From Dictyobacter kobayashii (GTDB lineage: Bacteria; Chloroflexota; Ktedonobacteria; Ktedonobacterales; Ktedonobacteraceae): 64,000 nucleotides of DNA. Of the stretch, positions 35,886 through 45,654 are shown piece by piece. Position numbers and translations under genes: made by a program. Below the pieces are notes generated by a model. That model searched no databases and was not told the DNA's origin. It worked only from the letters and a program-made list of their open reading frames with translations. The stretch spans positions 2,542,001 through 2,606,000 of the forward strand of contig NZ_BIFS01000002.1 in the NCBI RefSeq assembly GCF_003967555.1, in the 5' to 3' direction. Each line of letters starts with the position of its first letter. The first letter of the stretch is position 1.

Positions 35886-36973
35886 CTAGGGCATCCTTGA
35901 CTGGCCAGTCGGGCCGTCCTGCAGGATGACCTCGGCCGGGACGGGAGGCATTGGTCGCTGGGTTGCCTGCTGGGCCTTTTTCTCGTTGGAAAGACGAACC
36001 TGGAGCAGTACCACGATCAACAAGAAGACGCCACGGATCACTGTCTCCCAGTAAGAACTGAGGTTGATCAAGCCATAGCCGTTCTCGAAATTGAGCGCGT
36101 TAAGGATCAGGCCGAGCAGTAGCGCTCCCACCAGCGAGCCGAAAACAGTCCCCTTTCCACCAGTGAGCAGGGTTCCGCCAACGATAACGGCCGCGATCGC
36201 ATTCAGTTCCCAGCCGACCGCTTCGTTTGGATTGCCCGAGAAGGTCTGCGCCGCCAGTAACAGACCAGCAACCCCGGCCAGGACGCCGTTGAAGACATAG
36301 ACCAGTAGCTTGGTGCGTTCAACCGGTAAGCCTAGCAGCCGTGTCGCTTCCTCATTGCCGCCAATCGCCAGTACGTGTCGGCCGAAGCGTGTGTAGTTCA
36401 ACAGCAGTGAGGCCAGCAGAAAGGCGACCACCATAATATAGATAGGGATAGGAATGCCCAGAAAGCTGCCCGAGAAGATGGTAGGGAAATCATTATTCGA
36501 TGCGGCTGATAAGGTTGAGCCGCCCGAAACAATCAAGGCCAGGCCCCGAACACCCAGCTGGGTGGCCAGCGTGACAATAAAAGGAGGGATGCGCAGGTAG
36601 CTAACCGCCCAGCCATTGATCAGGCCGACCAGAGCCCCCACGACGATCACGGCCCCCAGTGCCGGGAAGAGACCAGCCCCACTTACGCGTGTCGCGACCA
36701 CCGCACACAACGCAGCCAGCGAGCCAATCGAAATATCAATTCCCCCGTCATAATCACAAAAGTCTCACCCAGGGCCAGTAAGACAAAGATCGTGTTATAC
36801 GAAAAGAAGGTTGTCAGATTGAAATTTGAAAGAAAACCATCATAGCGAATCGACGAAAAAACAAAAAGTATGATGAAGACCAGCAACGGAACCTGCTGGC
36901 GGATCAAGCCTCTATTGCGCGCCCAGAGCTCTTGTAGCGTAGTTCGCTTCGACCCGCTAGAAATCTGTGCCAT
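35886..36973 (-). CDS. yjfF: Sugar ABC transporter permease (YjfF-like), frame-broken
   Basis: BPD_transp_2 permease of the RbsC class. The first part ends FVIMTG, the second begins LAALCAVVATRVSG. The frame breaks at a G run (complement of C36742-36746); adding one base gives MTGGIDISIGSLAAL, the exact family consensus. Repaired length about 362 aa, eight or more membrane helices. With the next permease it forms a heterodimeric channel, as in the YtfT/YjfF pair. Last gene of the operon. Confidence 0.83.
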
Positions 36974-36987
36974 AAAAACTCCCTTGT

Positions 36988-38004
36988 TTATGCCTTGCGA
37001 CGCTGCGTCTGGATGTAGACGGCCGCCAGAATAATGATCGCATTCACCACCAGGGCCACGGCCTGTGGGACGTTATTGCCGACCAGGATCGTATAGATAA
37101 GTTGCGTAATCAGCGCCCCTACAAAGGTCCCAAATACCCTGGCCTGTCCACCGATCAATGGTGTGCCACCGATCGCCACGGCCGCGATCGCACTGAGCTC
37201 ATAATTCAGGCCCACCGAACTGGGATCAGAGTTTGAGTTGAGGGCCACCACGATCAAGCCAGCCAGTCCGGCCAGCACACCACTGATCCCATAGGCCAAC
37301 CAGGTTGTGCGCGTGACAGGGACGCCAGCCAGGCGCGCCGCCGAGGCATTGCCACCGGTAGCCTGTAGGTAGCGACCAAAGGTTGTACGCTGCACGATGA
37401 GCACAAAGAGCCCCACCAGAGCGAGCATGATGTACGCCTGGATCGGAATATGTAAGAAGGAGCCCTGCCCGATCCACTGAAAGCCAGGCATCGTGAATGG
37501 TAGCCCGGCCCCGTTGGTGAGTACCTGGGCAATACCGCGACCGGCAATAAAGAGGATCAGGGTCGCAATGATCGGTTGGACCCGTATACGCGCCACCAGC
37601 CAGCCATTAAACAGGCCACATATCGCCGCTATGAGCAGGGGCGCAATGAAGGACAGGATGATGCCGAGTGTCGTATCCAGGTGCAGGAAGATCAAAGGGG
37701 CCAGCACGCCAGCAATGGCCATTACAGAACCAACCGACAGATCAATGCCGCCGGTCGCGATTACCAGCGTCATCCCAATGGCCACAATGGCAATGGTTGA
37801 CATCTGTTGCAGATTCAGTCCAACCGTCTGCAGGGAGAGGAAGTGAGGGGTGAAAATACAATTTAGAATAAAAAGAAGCACGCAGGCAATCAACGCTCCA
37901 TAGCCCTGAATCACGCTACGCCAGCGGCCCGCAAAGACTGTACGCTGTTTTTCCTGCGCCGGTGATGTTGTTGCTGACATCGTCGTCGGATCAAGCTTCG
38001 CCAT
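36988..38004 (-). CDS. ytfT: Sugar ABC transporter permease (YtfT-like)
   Basis: 338 aa from ATG 38004 (GAGGTG upstream), overlapping the ATPase gene end by 14 bases. The conserved loop GMTLVIATGGIDLSVGSVMA and EAA-type TFGRYLQATGGNASAARLAG are typical of ribose/galactofuranose-class permeases. Intact. Works with the ATPase and YtfQ-like binding protein upstream. Confidence 0.87.
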   Translation of the reverse strand: MAKLDPTTMSATTSPAQEKQRTVFAGRWRSVIQGYGALIACVLLFILNCIFTPHFLSLQTVGLNLQQMSTIAIVAIGMTLVIATGGIDLSVGSVMAIAGVLAPLIFLHLDTTLGIILSFIAPLLIAAICGLFNGWLVARIRVQPIIATLILFIAGRGIAQVLTNGAGLPFTMPGFQWIGQGSFLHIPIQAYIMLALVGLFVLIVQRTTFGRYLQATGGNASAARLAGVPVTRTTWLAYGISGVLAGLAGLIVVALNSNSDPSSVGLNYELSAIAAVAIGGTPLIGGQARVFGTFVGALITQLIYTILVGNNVPQAVALVVNAIIILAAVYIQTQRRKA

Positions 38005-39559
38005 GCTGCACCTCATCTTGTCGACCGCTGACCACCGGCTTACTATCCTGGGCCATTGCGGCCATCAACACATCTTGACTGAACTCACTGCGCGGCAGCG
38101 AAGCCACGGTCTGCCCATCGCGCAAGACCACAATCCGATCACTGCCCTCGATCAGTTCCTCTAACTCTGAGGATATCATCAGGACCCCGAGTCCCTTCTC
38201 TGCCAGCTCCTCGATCAAAGCTTGAATTTCAGCCTTGGCGCCTACATCGATGCCACGAGTCGGCTCATCAAGGATCAGTAGCTGTGGATTCATGCAGAGC
38301 CAGCGTGCCAGCAAGACTTTTTGCTGGTTGCCACCCGACAGCTCGCGAATCGGCTGATCGGGTCCCGCCGTCTTGATGTCCAGCCGCCGAATAAAGGTAT
38401 CGACGATCTCCTGCTGCCGCTTCTGGGCAACGATGCCGTAACGCGCCAGGGTAGGGAGCAACGCCAGCGTCAGATTTTCGCGTACCGAGAGGTACGGAAT
38501 GATCCCATCCGCCTTACGATCCTCGGGACAGAAGCCGAGCCTGGCCTGAATGGCGTCGGCCGGCGTGCGAAAGTGCACCTGTCGGTCAGAGACAAAGAGT
38601 TGACCCGAGTCGGTGGGATCGGCGCCAAAAAGGGCGCGCGCCACCTCGCTGCGGCCGGAACCAAGCAAGCCAGCCAGCCCCACAATCTCACCGGCATGAA
38701 CCGCCACGCTGGCACCCTGCAAAACGCGGTCGCGCGTCAGCTCACGTGCCTCAAGCAAAACACGCTCATCCGCATGGTGCGCACTGGCCGAAAAGCTGGT
38801 CTGCCCATGCTGGCGCACATCGGTCAGCTCTTTGCCCAGCATCTTGGCCACCAGTTCAACCCTGCTCAGCTCATTCATCGCACACACTTCAATGGTGCGC
38901 CCATCGCGCATGATCGTCACACGGTCACAGATCGCATAGAGCTCATCGAGACGATGTCCCACAAAAATGACCGCCACATGTTCAGCCTTCAACTGCCGAA
39001 TAATCGAGAATAAGGTCTCCACCTCACCCTCATTGAGAGAAGAGGTCGGCTCATCCATAATCACCAGCCGGCTATCGAACGAGAGCGCGCGTGCGATCGC
39101 CACCATCTGCTGGATGGCAATATTATAGTTCAACAATGGCTGTGCCACATCGATAGAAATAGAGAGGCGCTCCAGGAGTTTCCTGGTCTCGGCATGCATC
39201 TTGCGCCAATCGAGCAGACCCAGACGATTGCGCGGCTCCTTGCCCATAAAGACATTTTCGGAGACCGAGCGTAGCGGCACCAGGTTAATCTCCTGATAGA
39301 TGGTGCTGATGCCATGGGCCTGTGCCTGTTGCGGCGCTTGAAAATTGACCTCCTGCCCGTTAAAAATAATGTCGCCGCCCTCGCGTGCATACGCGCCGGT
39401 CAGAATCTTAATCAGGGTCGATTTGCCCGCGCCATTCTGACCAACCAGGGCATGTACCTCGCCGGGCAAGACGCTGAGGTTCGCGTCGGCCAGCGCCACC
39501 ACGCCAGGGAATGATTTGGAGATATGCTCCATGGTGAGCAAAGGTTTGGACGGGATCAT
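37991..39559 (-). CDS. ytfR: Sugar ABC transporter ATPase with two nucleotide-binding domains (YtfR/RbsA-like)
   Basis: 522 aa. First domain: Walker A GQNGAGKST, Walker B LVIMDEPTSSLN. Second domain: altered Walker A (GLLGSGRSEVAR), signature LSGGNQQK and Walker B LLILDEPTRGID, the usual pattern for sugar ATPases of this class. Drives uptake through the two downstream permeases. Lies between ytfQ and ytfT, same order as in E. coli ytfQRT-yjfF. Confidence 0.9.
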   Translation of the reverse strand: MIPSKPLLTMEHISKSFPGVVALADANLSVLPGEVHALVGQNGAGKSTLIKILTGAYAREGGDIIFNGQEVNFQAPQQAQAHGISTIYQEINLVPLRSVSENVFMGKEPRNRLGLLDWRKMHAETRKLLERLSISIDVAQPLLNYNIAIQQMVAIARALSFDSRLVIMDEPTSSLNEGEVETLFSIIRQLKAEHVAVIFVGHRLDELYAICDRVTIMRDGRTIEVCAMNELSRVELVAKMLGKELTDVRQHGQTSFSASAHHADERVLLEARELTRDRVLQGASVAVHAGEIVGLAGLLGSGRSEVARALFGADPTDSGQLFVSDRQVHFRTPADAIQARLGFCPEDRKADGIIPYLSVRENLTLALLPTLARYGIVAQKRQQEIVDTFIRRLDIKTAGPDQPIRELSGGNQQKVLLARWLCMNPQLLILDEPTRGIDVGAKAEIQALIEELAEKGLGVLMISSELEELIEGSDRIVVLRDGQTVASLPRSEFSQDVLMAAMAQDSKPVVSGRQDEVQHGEA

Positions 39560-39692
39560 TCCAGTATCCTCTTATCTATGCACCAACGCCTTAAAACATA
39601 GACTGGGCGTGGCTAAGTGCAAGGTTCGGCAGAGGAACAGTACGCCCACTGCCGAACAAACCACGGAATACGCTATTAATCAAGAAGATCGA

Positions 39693-40728
39693 CTAGAAGC
39701 CCAGTCCCTGTGAGATGGCTTGAGCCGCATTCGCTTTTGTATACTCGTTATCTTGCTGAACGATCCAGGGGGCAGGTGTTTGACCTTTAGCATACGCATC
39801 AATCGTGTCGAAAGCGATCGGACCCAGGCGTGGATTACACTGGACGACTACACCCTCGGTCCCGCTCTGCACATCCTGTAGAGCCTCGTTCTCACCATCA
39901 ATCGAGCCAACCAGCACATCTTTGCCAGGAATTTTACCGGCCGCCTTCAAGGCCTGAATGGCACCCAGGGCCATCTCGTCGTTATGAGCATAGACGGCAG
40001 TAACATCGGGATGAGCCTGCAAGAGAGTCTGCATCTTGGCCAGACCGGTAGCACGGTCGAAGTTGCCATCCTGCTTGGCTACGATCTGCATCCCCGGATG
40101 TGACGCGACCTCATCATCGAAACCTTTACCACGCGCGATCGCAGGAGAGGAGCCGGTCGTACCTTGCAACTCGATGATCTTGGCGGTCCCTTTGGTGGCT
40201 TGTATCATATAGTCAGCCACACGCTGGCCCTCTTTCACGAAGTCAGAGCCAATAAATGTGACATAATCTTTGCCCGGCGTCACCTGGGCATGGTTGGCAT
40301 CACGATCAACCAGAAAGACAGGGATGCAGGCGGCGCGAGCCTGTTTGATGGCGGAGACTTCACCATCCTCTGTCAGAGGTGCGATCAGGATGACATCGGG
40401 ACGCTGTGCAATAATACTCTGAATATCGGAGACCTGCTTGCTATCAGAGTTATTGGCATCCGTATAAATAACGGTATCGCCACGTTTGGAAGCCTCTTCC
40501 TGGATGCTGGTTGTCTCAGCAATACGCCAGGGAGCATTATTGACCTCTTGCGAGAAACCGACCTTCAAATGGGAAGTTTTGGTCAGTTTAGGGGGAGAGG
40601 AACAGGTAGAACTGGCGGTAGAGCCGCCTCCAGTGTTGCTCGTAGTACCGCAAGCCGCGAGCAAAGGAATGAGTAGCAGAGACATCAACACTGATGTACC
40701 AGTGTGCCAAAGTTTACTGTGCGACATA
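39693..40728 (-). CDS. ytfQ: Sugar-binding lipoprotein (YtfQ-like, galactofuranose-type)
   Basis: 344 aa from ATG 40728 (TGGAGGG upstream). Lipoprotein signal ending PLLAACG. Periplasmic-binding-protein fold with KVGFSQEVNNAPWRIAET, VIELQGTTGSSPAI, TAVYAHNDEMALGAIQALK and LVGSIDGE, which match the galactofuranose binder YtfQ closely. It captures the sugar at the cell surface and starts the operon. The furanose specificity is by family similarity and not proven. The 350 bases upstream carry AT-rich DNA likely to include the promoter. Confidence 0.86.
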
Positions 40729-41120
40729 GGAAAACCCTCCATCAGGCCCTAAAAATAAGCAGCACAACTTCTGGGATAATGAACTACAATACCGGGAACT
40801 TCCTTGAACGAGGCATTGTATGAATATACTCTGTCTACATGGCGAGATCGTTTTGTATTTCTTCTATCTCTCTCCTTTCCCCGAATAAAATATTACTGAA
40901 GTATCTATCTACTTACCATCTTTCAATAAATTAATTGATTCATGTTTTTACGAATGAAACACTTCTAGTATAGAAAAGAAAAGATTCATTGTCAAGTATT
41001 GCGAAATGAATTCCAGGATTCTCCAGTACAATAAAGAAATAAATGCGCCTAAAGCCCTTCAAAAAATCTTTGCTTAAACAAAGCCCTAACGAAACCACGT
41101 GGGTAGCCTCTTTTTCATTT
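40729..41120. other. Promoter-bearing gap upstream of ytfQ
   Basis: About 390 bases, AT-rich from 40840 to 41040, with no gene. Probably holds the ytf operon promoter on the minus strand. No clear operator repeat was seen. Confidence 0.4.
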
Positions 41121-41677
41121 GCTAACGCCGCCTTCGGCGTCGAGAGGGGGAGAGAGAGTCGGGGCACAGCCCCGAACCCCAGGTTAAGGGCGGCCGCCCT
41201 TAACAATCCCGCTGCTAACGCCGCCTTCGGCGTCGAGATGGGGAGAGAGAGTCGGGGCACAGCCCCGAACCCCAGGTTAAGGGCGGCCGCCCTTAACAAT
41301 CCCGCTGCTAACGCCGCCTTCGGCGTCGAGATGGGGAGAGAGAGTCGGGGCACAGCCCCGAACCCCAGGTTAAGGGCGGCTGCCCTTAACAATCCCGCTG
41401 TTAACGCCGCCTTCGGCGTCGAGATGGGGAGAGAGAGTCGGGGCACAGCCCCGAACCCCAGGTTAAGGGCGGCTGCCCTTAACAATCCCGCTGTTAACGC
41501 CGCCTTCGGCGTCGAGATGGGGAGAGAGAGTCGGGGCACAGCCCGAACCCCAGGTTAAGGGCGGCTGCCCTTAACAATCCCGCTGTTAACGCCGCCTTCG
41601 GCGTCGAGATGGGGAGAGAGAGTCGGGGCACAGCCCCGAACCCCAGGTTAAGGGCGGCCGCCCTTAACAATCCCACC
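41121..41677. repeat. 93-bp tandem repeat, six units, three hairpins per unit
   Basis: Units start at 41121, 41214, 41307, 41400, 41493 and 41585; the fifth is 92 bases because a CCCC run has three C. Each unit holds three palindromes: GCCGCCTTCGGCG, CGGGGCACAGCCCCG and TTAAGGGCGGCCGCCCTTAA. Since 93 is a multiple of three, long repetitive ORFs open on both strands; I regard these as by-products. Confidence 0.85.
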
Positions 41678-41717
41678 AACTCCTGAAGGGAAAAGTGCAG
41701 AGCGCCTCACCCCTCAA

Positions 41718-41870
41718 GTAGTGGGCGCAGGGTGTAGTAGTGGGCGCAGGGTGTCTCATCCCTCAAGTAGGGGGCGCAGGGTGTCTCATCCCTCAAGTGG
41801 GGGGCGCAGGGTGTCTCACCTCTCAAGTGGGGGGCGCAGGGTGTCTCATCCCTCAAGTAGGGGGTGCAGG
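41718..41870 (+). repeat. 30-bp direct tandem repeat, about five units
   Basis: Consensus GGGCGCAGGGTGTCTCATCC plus CTCAAGTAGG, period 30, from about 41718. The first unit is shortened. There are no unique spacers, so it is not a CRISPR array. Confidence 0.75.
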
Positions 41871-41919
41871 GGGACGACAGTCCCTCTGCCGGGGTGTGGG
41901 GTGTCCCCACTCACCTCTT

Positions 41920-41954
41920 GTTTTGCTCTGCCGCCGCAGGCGGCAGAGCAAAAC
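41920..41954. repeat. 16-bp perfect hairpin with GCA loop
   Basis: GTTTTGCTCTGCCGCC (41920-41935) pairs with GGCGGCAGAGCAAAAC (41939-41954) around GCA. The CCGCCGCAGGCGG core recurs at 63053-63069 and in the tail of the dispersed hairpin elements. Confidence 0.7.
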
Positions 41955-42021
41955 AGCAATCCCATTGATTTAACCTCAAAAATACTTTATACTTTCTTAC
42001 ATTGATTAGGCAACTTATAAA

Positions 42022-42040
42022 GCAAACTGTTTATGTTTGC
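42022..42040. promoter_or_regulatory. Inverted repeat upstream of the ArsR-type regulator
   Basis: GCAAAC and GTTTGC separated by 7 bases, 39 bases before the start codon. A plausible autoregulatory operator. Confidence 0.4.
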
Positions 42041-42078
42041 CTGTTTCGCTTATATCTGGACCACTAAAAAGAGAGAAT

Positions 42079-43062
42079 ATGCCAGGAAAAGTGTTATTTT
42101 TAGATCTCACGGAGAAGAACGAAACAACGCTCTTACTCCTCAAAGCGCTAAGTTCAGAGACACGCCTTGCCATCCTGGCGTATCTAGGAGAGCGCACGGT
42201 TAATCTCAACGAAATAGCTGCGGCCCTACAGATTGCGCCATCGTCAGCTACGACCCATATTCAGATTCTAGAAAAAGCGGATCTCGTGCGCACAAAGTTT
42301 ATACCGGCCACCCACGGCCTGCAGAAGCTGTGTGGCCGGACTTACGATGATGTGCACATACGCCTGGAAAAGAAGCCCAGGGAGGCCGAGAATACCTTTA
42401 CGGTCTCTATGCCGATCGGACAATATATCGACTTCGACGTCTATCCGACCTGTGGCCTGGTCAATGAGACACAGATGATTGGCCTGCTGGACACGCCGGC
42501 CAGCTTCTATGAACCCGAACATATTTCTGCCCAGCTCCTCTGGTTTGGCCATGGTCATATCACCTACCGTTTCCCCAATCATCTACCCTCTACCGCGATC
42601 GCCACGCGCCTGGAACTCAGTGCTGAGATCTGTTCAGAGGCTCCCTTGCATCACCTGGATTGGCCCTCTGATATCACGGTCTGGATCAATGGCATCGAGA
42701 TCGGCAGCTGGACCAGCCCGGCCGACTTTGGTGGCTCACGTGGAGTTTTAACACCAGCCTGGTGGGAGCTCAAAGATACACAATATGGGCTGCTCAAAGT
42801 CTGGTCCGTGACCCCTGAAGGGAGCTTTATCGATGGAAAAAATATCAGCGACGTGCAGATTGAACGCTTGAAATTGAAGGCACGCCCTTATATCGAGGTC
42901 CGGCTGGGGGTTAAAGAGGATGCCCAGAATGTCGGCGGACTTAATATTTTTGGCGAGCGTTTCGGCAACTATCCTCAACCACTGGTCCTGAAAGTTACCT
43001 TCGATTATTTCGAGACCGGCAAGAATAGAGCCGGCAAGGATGATTATATGCTACCAGGCTAG
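42079..43062 (+). CDS. ArsR-family winged-helix regulator with large C-terminal domain
   Basis: 327 aa from ATG 42079 (AAGAGAG upstream). ArsR-type HTH at residues 15-95 (ALSSETRLAILAYLGERTVN, IAPSSATTHIQILEKADLVR). The large C-terminal region (residues 110-320) is beta-rich with GHGHITYRFPNHLP, DITVWINGIEIGSWTSPADFG and LNIFGERFGNYPQ; it has no metal-binding cysteine pattern and resembles ligand domains of sugar-linked ArsR-like regulators. It may control the divergent ytf operon across the tandem arrays; this is inference. Confidence 0.75.
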   Translation: MPGKVLFLDLTEKNETTLLLLKALSSETRLAILAYLGERTVNLNEIAAALQIAPSSATTHIQILEKADLVRTKFIPATHGLQKLCGRTYDDVHIRLEKKPREAENTFTVSMPIGQYIDFDVYPTCGLVNETQMIGLLDTPASFYEPEHISAQLLWFGHGHITYRFPNHLPSTAIATRLELSAEICSEAPLHHLDWPSDITVWINGIEIGSWTSPADFGGSRGVLTPAWWELKDTQYGLLKVWSVTPEGSFIDGKNISDVQIERLKLKARPYIEVRLGVKEDAQNVGGLNIFGERFGNYPQPLVLKVTFDYFETGKNRAGKDDYMLPG

Positions 43063-43178
43063 AGGTTGCTGTGCAGGACCATGTTACTTTTTGTGGGTAG
43101 CCGGACGTGCAGAGAGCAGAGGGCGTATGGGTTATTGAAATATGCCTGGTTGAGATAGTTGGAAGAGAGGTTGCACCT

Positions 43179-43409
43179 ATGAATAATTCCCAGCTAACAG
43201 ATGATCCTGGCGTCAATCCTGTCGTCTTAGGACAATCGGGTGATAGATCCGTTGCTGCGCAGCTGGCAGCTTTGCCGCCCTGGCCGTCATCGCGTCCGGG
43301 CCCCTTGAAAGTGTTGCCGCCGCCCCATGAGCGTCCGGTCACGCGCTTGCGCAGTGAGCAGATGGCTGTGATAGATTACAATCAAGAGACCGGGGAGTCT
43401 ATGCGCTAA
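43179..43409 (+). CDS. Small proline-rich hypothetical protein
   Basis: 76 aa from ATG 43179 (GGAAGAGAGG upstream). Disordered-looking, rich in Pro and Arg (LAALPPWPSSRPGPLKVLPP). It ends 11 bases before the FAS1 gene, so the two are probably one transcript. No family recognised. Confidence 0.5.
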   Translation: MNNSQLTDDPGVNPVVLGQSGDRSVAAQLAALPPWPSSRPGPLKVLPPPHERPVTRLRSEQMAVIDYNQETGESMR

Positions 43410-43420
43410 AAGGGGGGAGT

Positions 43421-43942
43421 ATGGAAGATATTGATGATATTCTGCTCTCACGTAAAACCGCTTTCACCTTTAATGTTTTGCACACATTGCTGGATGCATC
43501 GGGCCGCGACGTAGAATTGCAGAACTACGCGGATAGCTTCACTGTGTTTGCACCACCCGACGAGGCCTTTGGTCGGCTTAAAGTGAAGACCCCTTTCGAT
43601 CTAATGCAGGATATTGATAAGCTCAACCTGCTGTTGACATTCCACATGGTGCCGCTCAAGCTGATGCAAGCAGATCTGCTGCAATTATTGCGCGAACAGG
43701 CAGCTGTGGGCGTAACTGGTACTGGCCGCGAGAGCAGGCCCACGTTGGAACTGGGCACCATTTCTGGTCATCCGCTGCATGTCAGGATGTTGGAGCATCT
43801 GATGGTCGAGCATGCCCGCGTGTTGCAGGCCGACGTAACAACCGACAATGGTGTTGTGCATATCATCAATCGTATCCTCTGGCCTCCTGGCCTGAGCGAA
43901 GAATCATTCCATGGCAACGTACCATTCCATACCGCCGTCTAA
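43421..43942 (+). CDS. FAS1 (fasciclin) domain protein without signal peptide
   Basis: 173 aa with one FAS1 domain: the H1 motif SFTVFAPPDEAFGRL and H2-like VVHIINRILWPP are clear. Most bacterial FAS1 proteins are secreted, but no signal peptide or anchor is present here, so it seems cytoplasmic. Preceded by AAAAGGGGGGAGT, which suits the ATG at 43421. Ends before a strong terminator. Confidence 0.83.
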   Translation: MEDIDDILLSRKTAFTFNVLHTLLDASGRDVELQNYADSFTVFAPPDEAFGRLKVKTPFDLMQDIDKLNLLLTFHMVPLKLMQADLLQLLREQAAVGVTGTGRESRPTLELGTISGHPLHVRMLEHLMVEHARVLQADVTTDNGVVHIINRILWPPGLSEESFHGNVPFHTAV

Positions 43943-43954
43943 ACATCATGGCAA

Positions 43955-43985
43955 GCGGGGACATATCATTATGTCCCCGCTTTTA
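43955..43985 (+). terminator. Intrinsic terminator after the FAS1 gene
   Basis: Perfect 11-bp stem GCGGGGACATA with TATGTCCCCGC, loop TCAT, followed by TTTTATT. Textbook rho-independent terminator. Confidence 0.88.
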
Positions 43986-44014
43986 TTCCCCATTTTCGCT
44001 TTTTCGTTCGCCGC

Positions 44015-44784
44015 TTAGAGGCCGCCGGTGTTGCGCATCAGGCCGCCATCGATAAAGAAGGTCGAACCGGTCACGTATGCCGCCGCGTCGGAGGCGAGAT
44101 AGAGTGCCAGCTTACCGACCTCTTCGGGTTGACCCATGCGGTGCAGTGGAATCTCATCCAGCAGGGCTTTATATTTCTTGGGGTCAGCCTTGACGTCTGC
44201 ATCGATAGGGGTATCGATCGCGCCCGGACCAATGTTATTCACGGTAATGTTATGCGGGGCCAGTTCCAGGCAGATGGTGCGCATCATCATGCGTACACCG
44301 CCCTTGGCGCAGCAATAGGGCACATTCTCCGTCATTGGCAGATCTTCATGTACTGATGAGATATTGATGATGCGTCCAGCTATCTGACGTTTCACCATCT
44401 CACGGGCCGCAGCCTGGGCGCAAAAGAACGTACCTTTTAGATCAACACCCAGCACACGATCGAATTGCTCTTCTGTCACATCCAGAAATGGACTGTGAAT
44501 CTCCATGCCGGCATTATTGACCATGATATCGATGCGATTGAACTGCTCTACGGTTTGCTGAATCAACCCCAGCGCCTGCTGATATTGTGAGACATCGGCC
44601 TGTATTACGAAGGCCTTGCCCTGCTTCTGCTCGATCTGCTGGCGCACCTCTTCAGCCTTATCTTTGGCATGTGCATAGTTAACGACCACCGTCGCACCTT
44701 CTGCGGCCAGCGCCAGCGCGATCCCCGTCCAATCCCACTATCCGCACCTGTCACCACAGCAACTTTCTGGTCGAGTTGTCCCAT
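44015..44784 (-). CDS. Short-chain dehydrogenase/reductase (glucose 1-dehydrogenase/FabG-like), frame-broken
   Basis: The N-terminus from ATG 44784 reads MGQLDQKVAVVTGADSGIG (NAD(P) Rossmann motif TGxxxGIG). The frame then breaks at a G run (complement of C44723-44726); adding one base continues as RGIALALAAEGATVVVNYA. Downstream are the structural NNAG, the catalytic Ser in NISSVHE and YCCAKGG (Tyr-x3-Lys), and a PGAIDTPID segment. Repaired length about 256 aa, standard for classical SDRs. Closest in pattern to glucose 1-dehydrogenases; the true substrate is unknown. Confidence 0.83.
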
Positions 44785-44946
44785 GATATGTATCCCCTAT
44801 TCTGCTATATGTACAATATCACCAAATATGCGTGCTGCATATTTCTTACGCTTCAAGTGTCTATTGATATCACGATTGCCCGCCCAAAAAAGTTGCCTTG
44901 CATGCAGCTATGCGCAGTTAAAAGAATACAATGATTGTAACCTGTT

Positions 44947-45654
44947 TTAGAGCGATTCCTCTGGCGTTGATGGCTGGGTATGGTCGATAGAAATAGGTTG
45001 CTGTCTGCTGATAGGGGTCGTCTCGACCCGCTTCTTATCGGCTTGCAGGGTAGCACGGTAGACCGCGAACATTCGCTCGACCGCCGTAACATTGGAGAAA
45101 ACCGCCAGAATAAGCAAGGCCCACATGGTCAGACCGAATAGCAGGCCAGCGGCCAGGATCACGACCCTTTCCGGGCGAGCCAGCAGACCTGTTTTGCACT
45201 CAATACCCAGACCCTCGGCACGTGCCTTGGTATAGCTTACCATCAGGGAACCCACGATCGAGATATAGATGAGCATGATCATCCACAATTGCGTCTGCCC
45301 TGTAAACCATAGACTGGCTTGCATAGCGGGATGAAAGAGTGCGTAAAATAGCAGCCCCCCAAGGATAATCGCTTCCGAATAACGGTCCAGCGTGGAGTCA
45401 AGAAACGCGCCAAAGGTGGTCGCGATATTGCGTAGCCGTGCCGTGGCACCATCAAAAAGATCAAAGATGCCAGTGAAGAGCACGAGCAGGCCACCAATCA
45501 CAAAGTAGCCCTGACTGATAACTACCGCAGTCACTACACTGAAGAAGAGGCCAATGAATGTAAAGGTATTGGGAGTGATGCCGAGATTGGCTAATGGGCG
45601 GATAATTTGTGCCGCAAATTGTCGTGCCCATTTTTGTATATCTTTGTTGAACAT
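44947..45654 (-). CDS. CDP-alcohol phosphatidyltransferase
   Basis: 235 aa integral membrane enzyme. The signature D-x2-DG-x2-AR-x8-G-x3-D-x3-D is complete in FDLFDGATARLRNIATTFG then AFLDSTLDR. Several membrane helices follow. It makes a phospholipid by transfer of a CDP-diacylglycerol lipid to an alcohol such as inositol phosphate or glycerol phosphate; the extended polar C-terminus (residues 205-235) is unusual. ATG 45654. Confidence 0.87.
   Translation of the reverse strand: MFNKDIQKWARQFAAQIIRPLANLGITPNTFTFIGLFFSVVTAVVISQGYFVIGGLLVLFTGIFDLFDGATARLRNIATTFGAFLDSTLDRYSEAIILGGLLFYALFHPAMQASLWFTGQTQLWMIMLIYISIVGSLMVSYTKARAEGLGIECKTGLLARPERVVILAAGLLFGLTMWALLILAVFSNVTAVERMFAVYRATLQADKKRVETTPISRQQPISIDHTQPSTPEESL

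Noticed and set aside
38321..39013. 230-codon plus-strand ORF
   Set aside because: Antisense shadow of the sugar ABC ATPase.
40940..41679. Long repetitive ORFs on both strands (171 and 199 codons) in the 93-bp array
   Set aside because: They arise because the repeat period is a multiple of three; no ribosome binding site or family, and both strands are equally open.
41718..41870. CRISPR array
   Set aside because: The 30-bp units are contiguous, with no unique spacers and no cas genes nearby.
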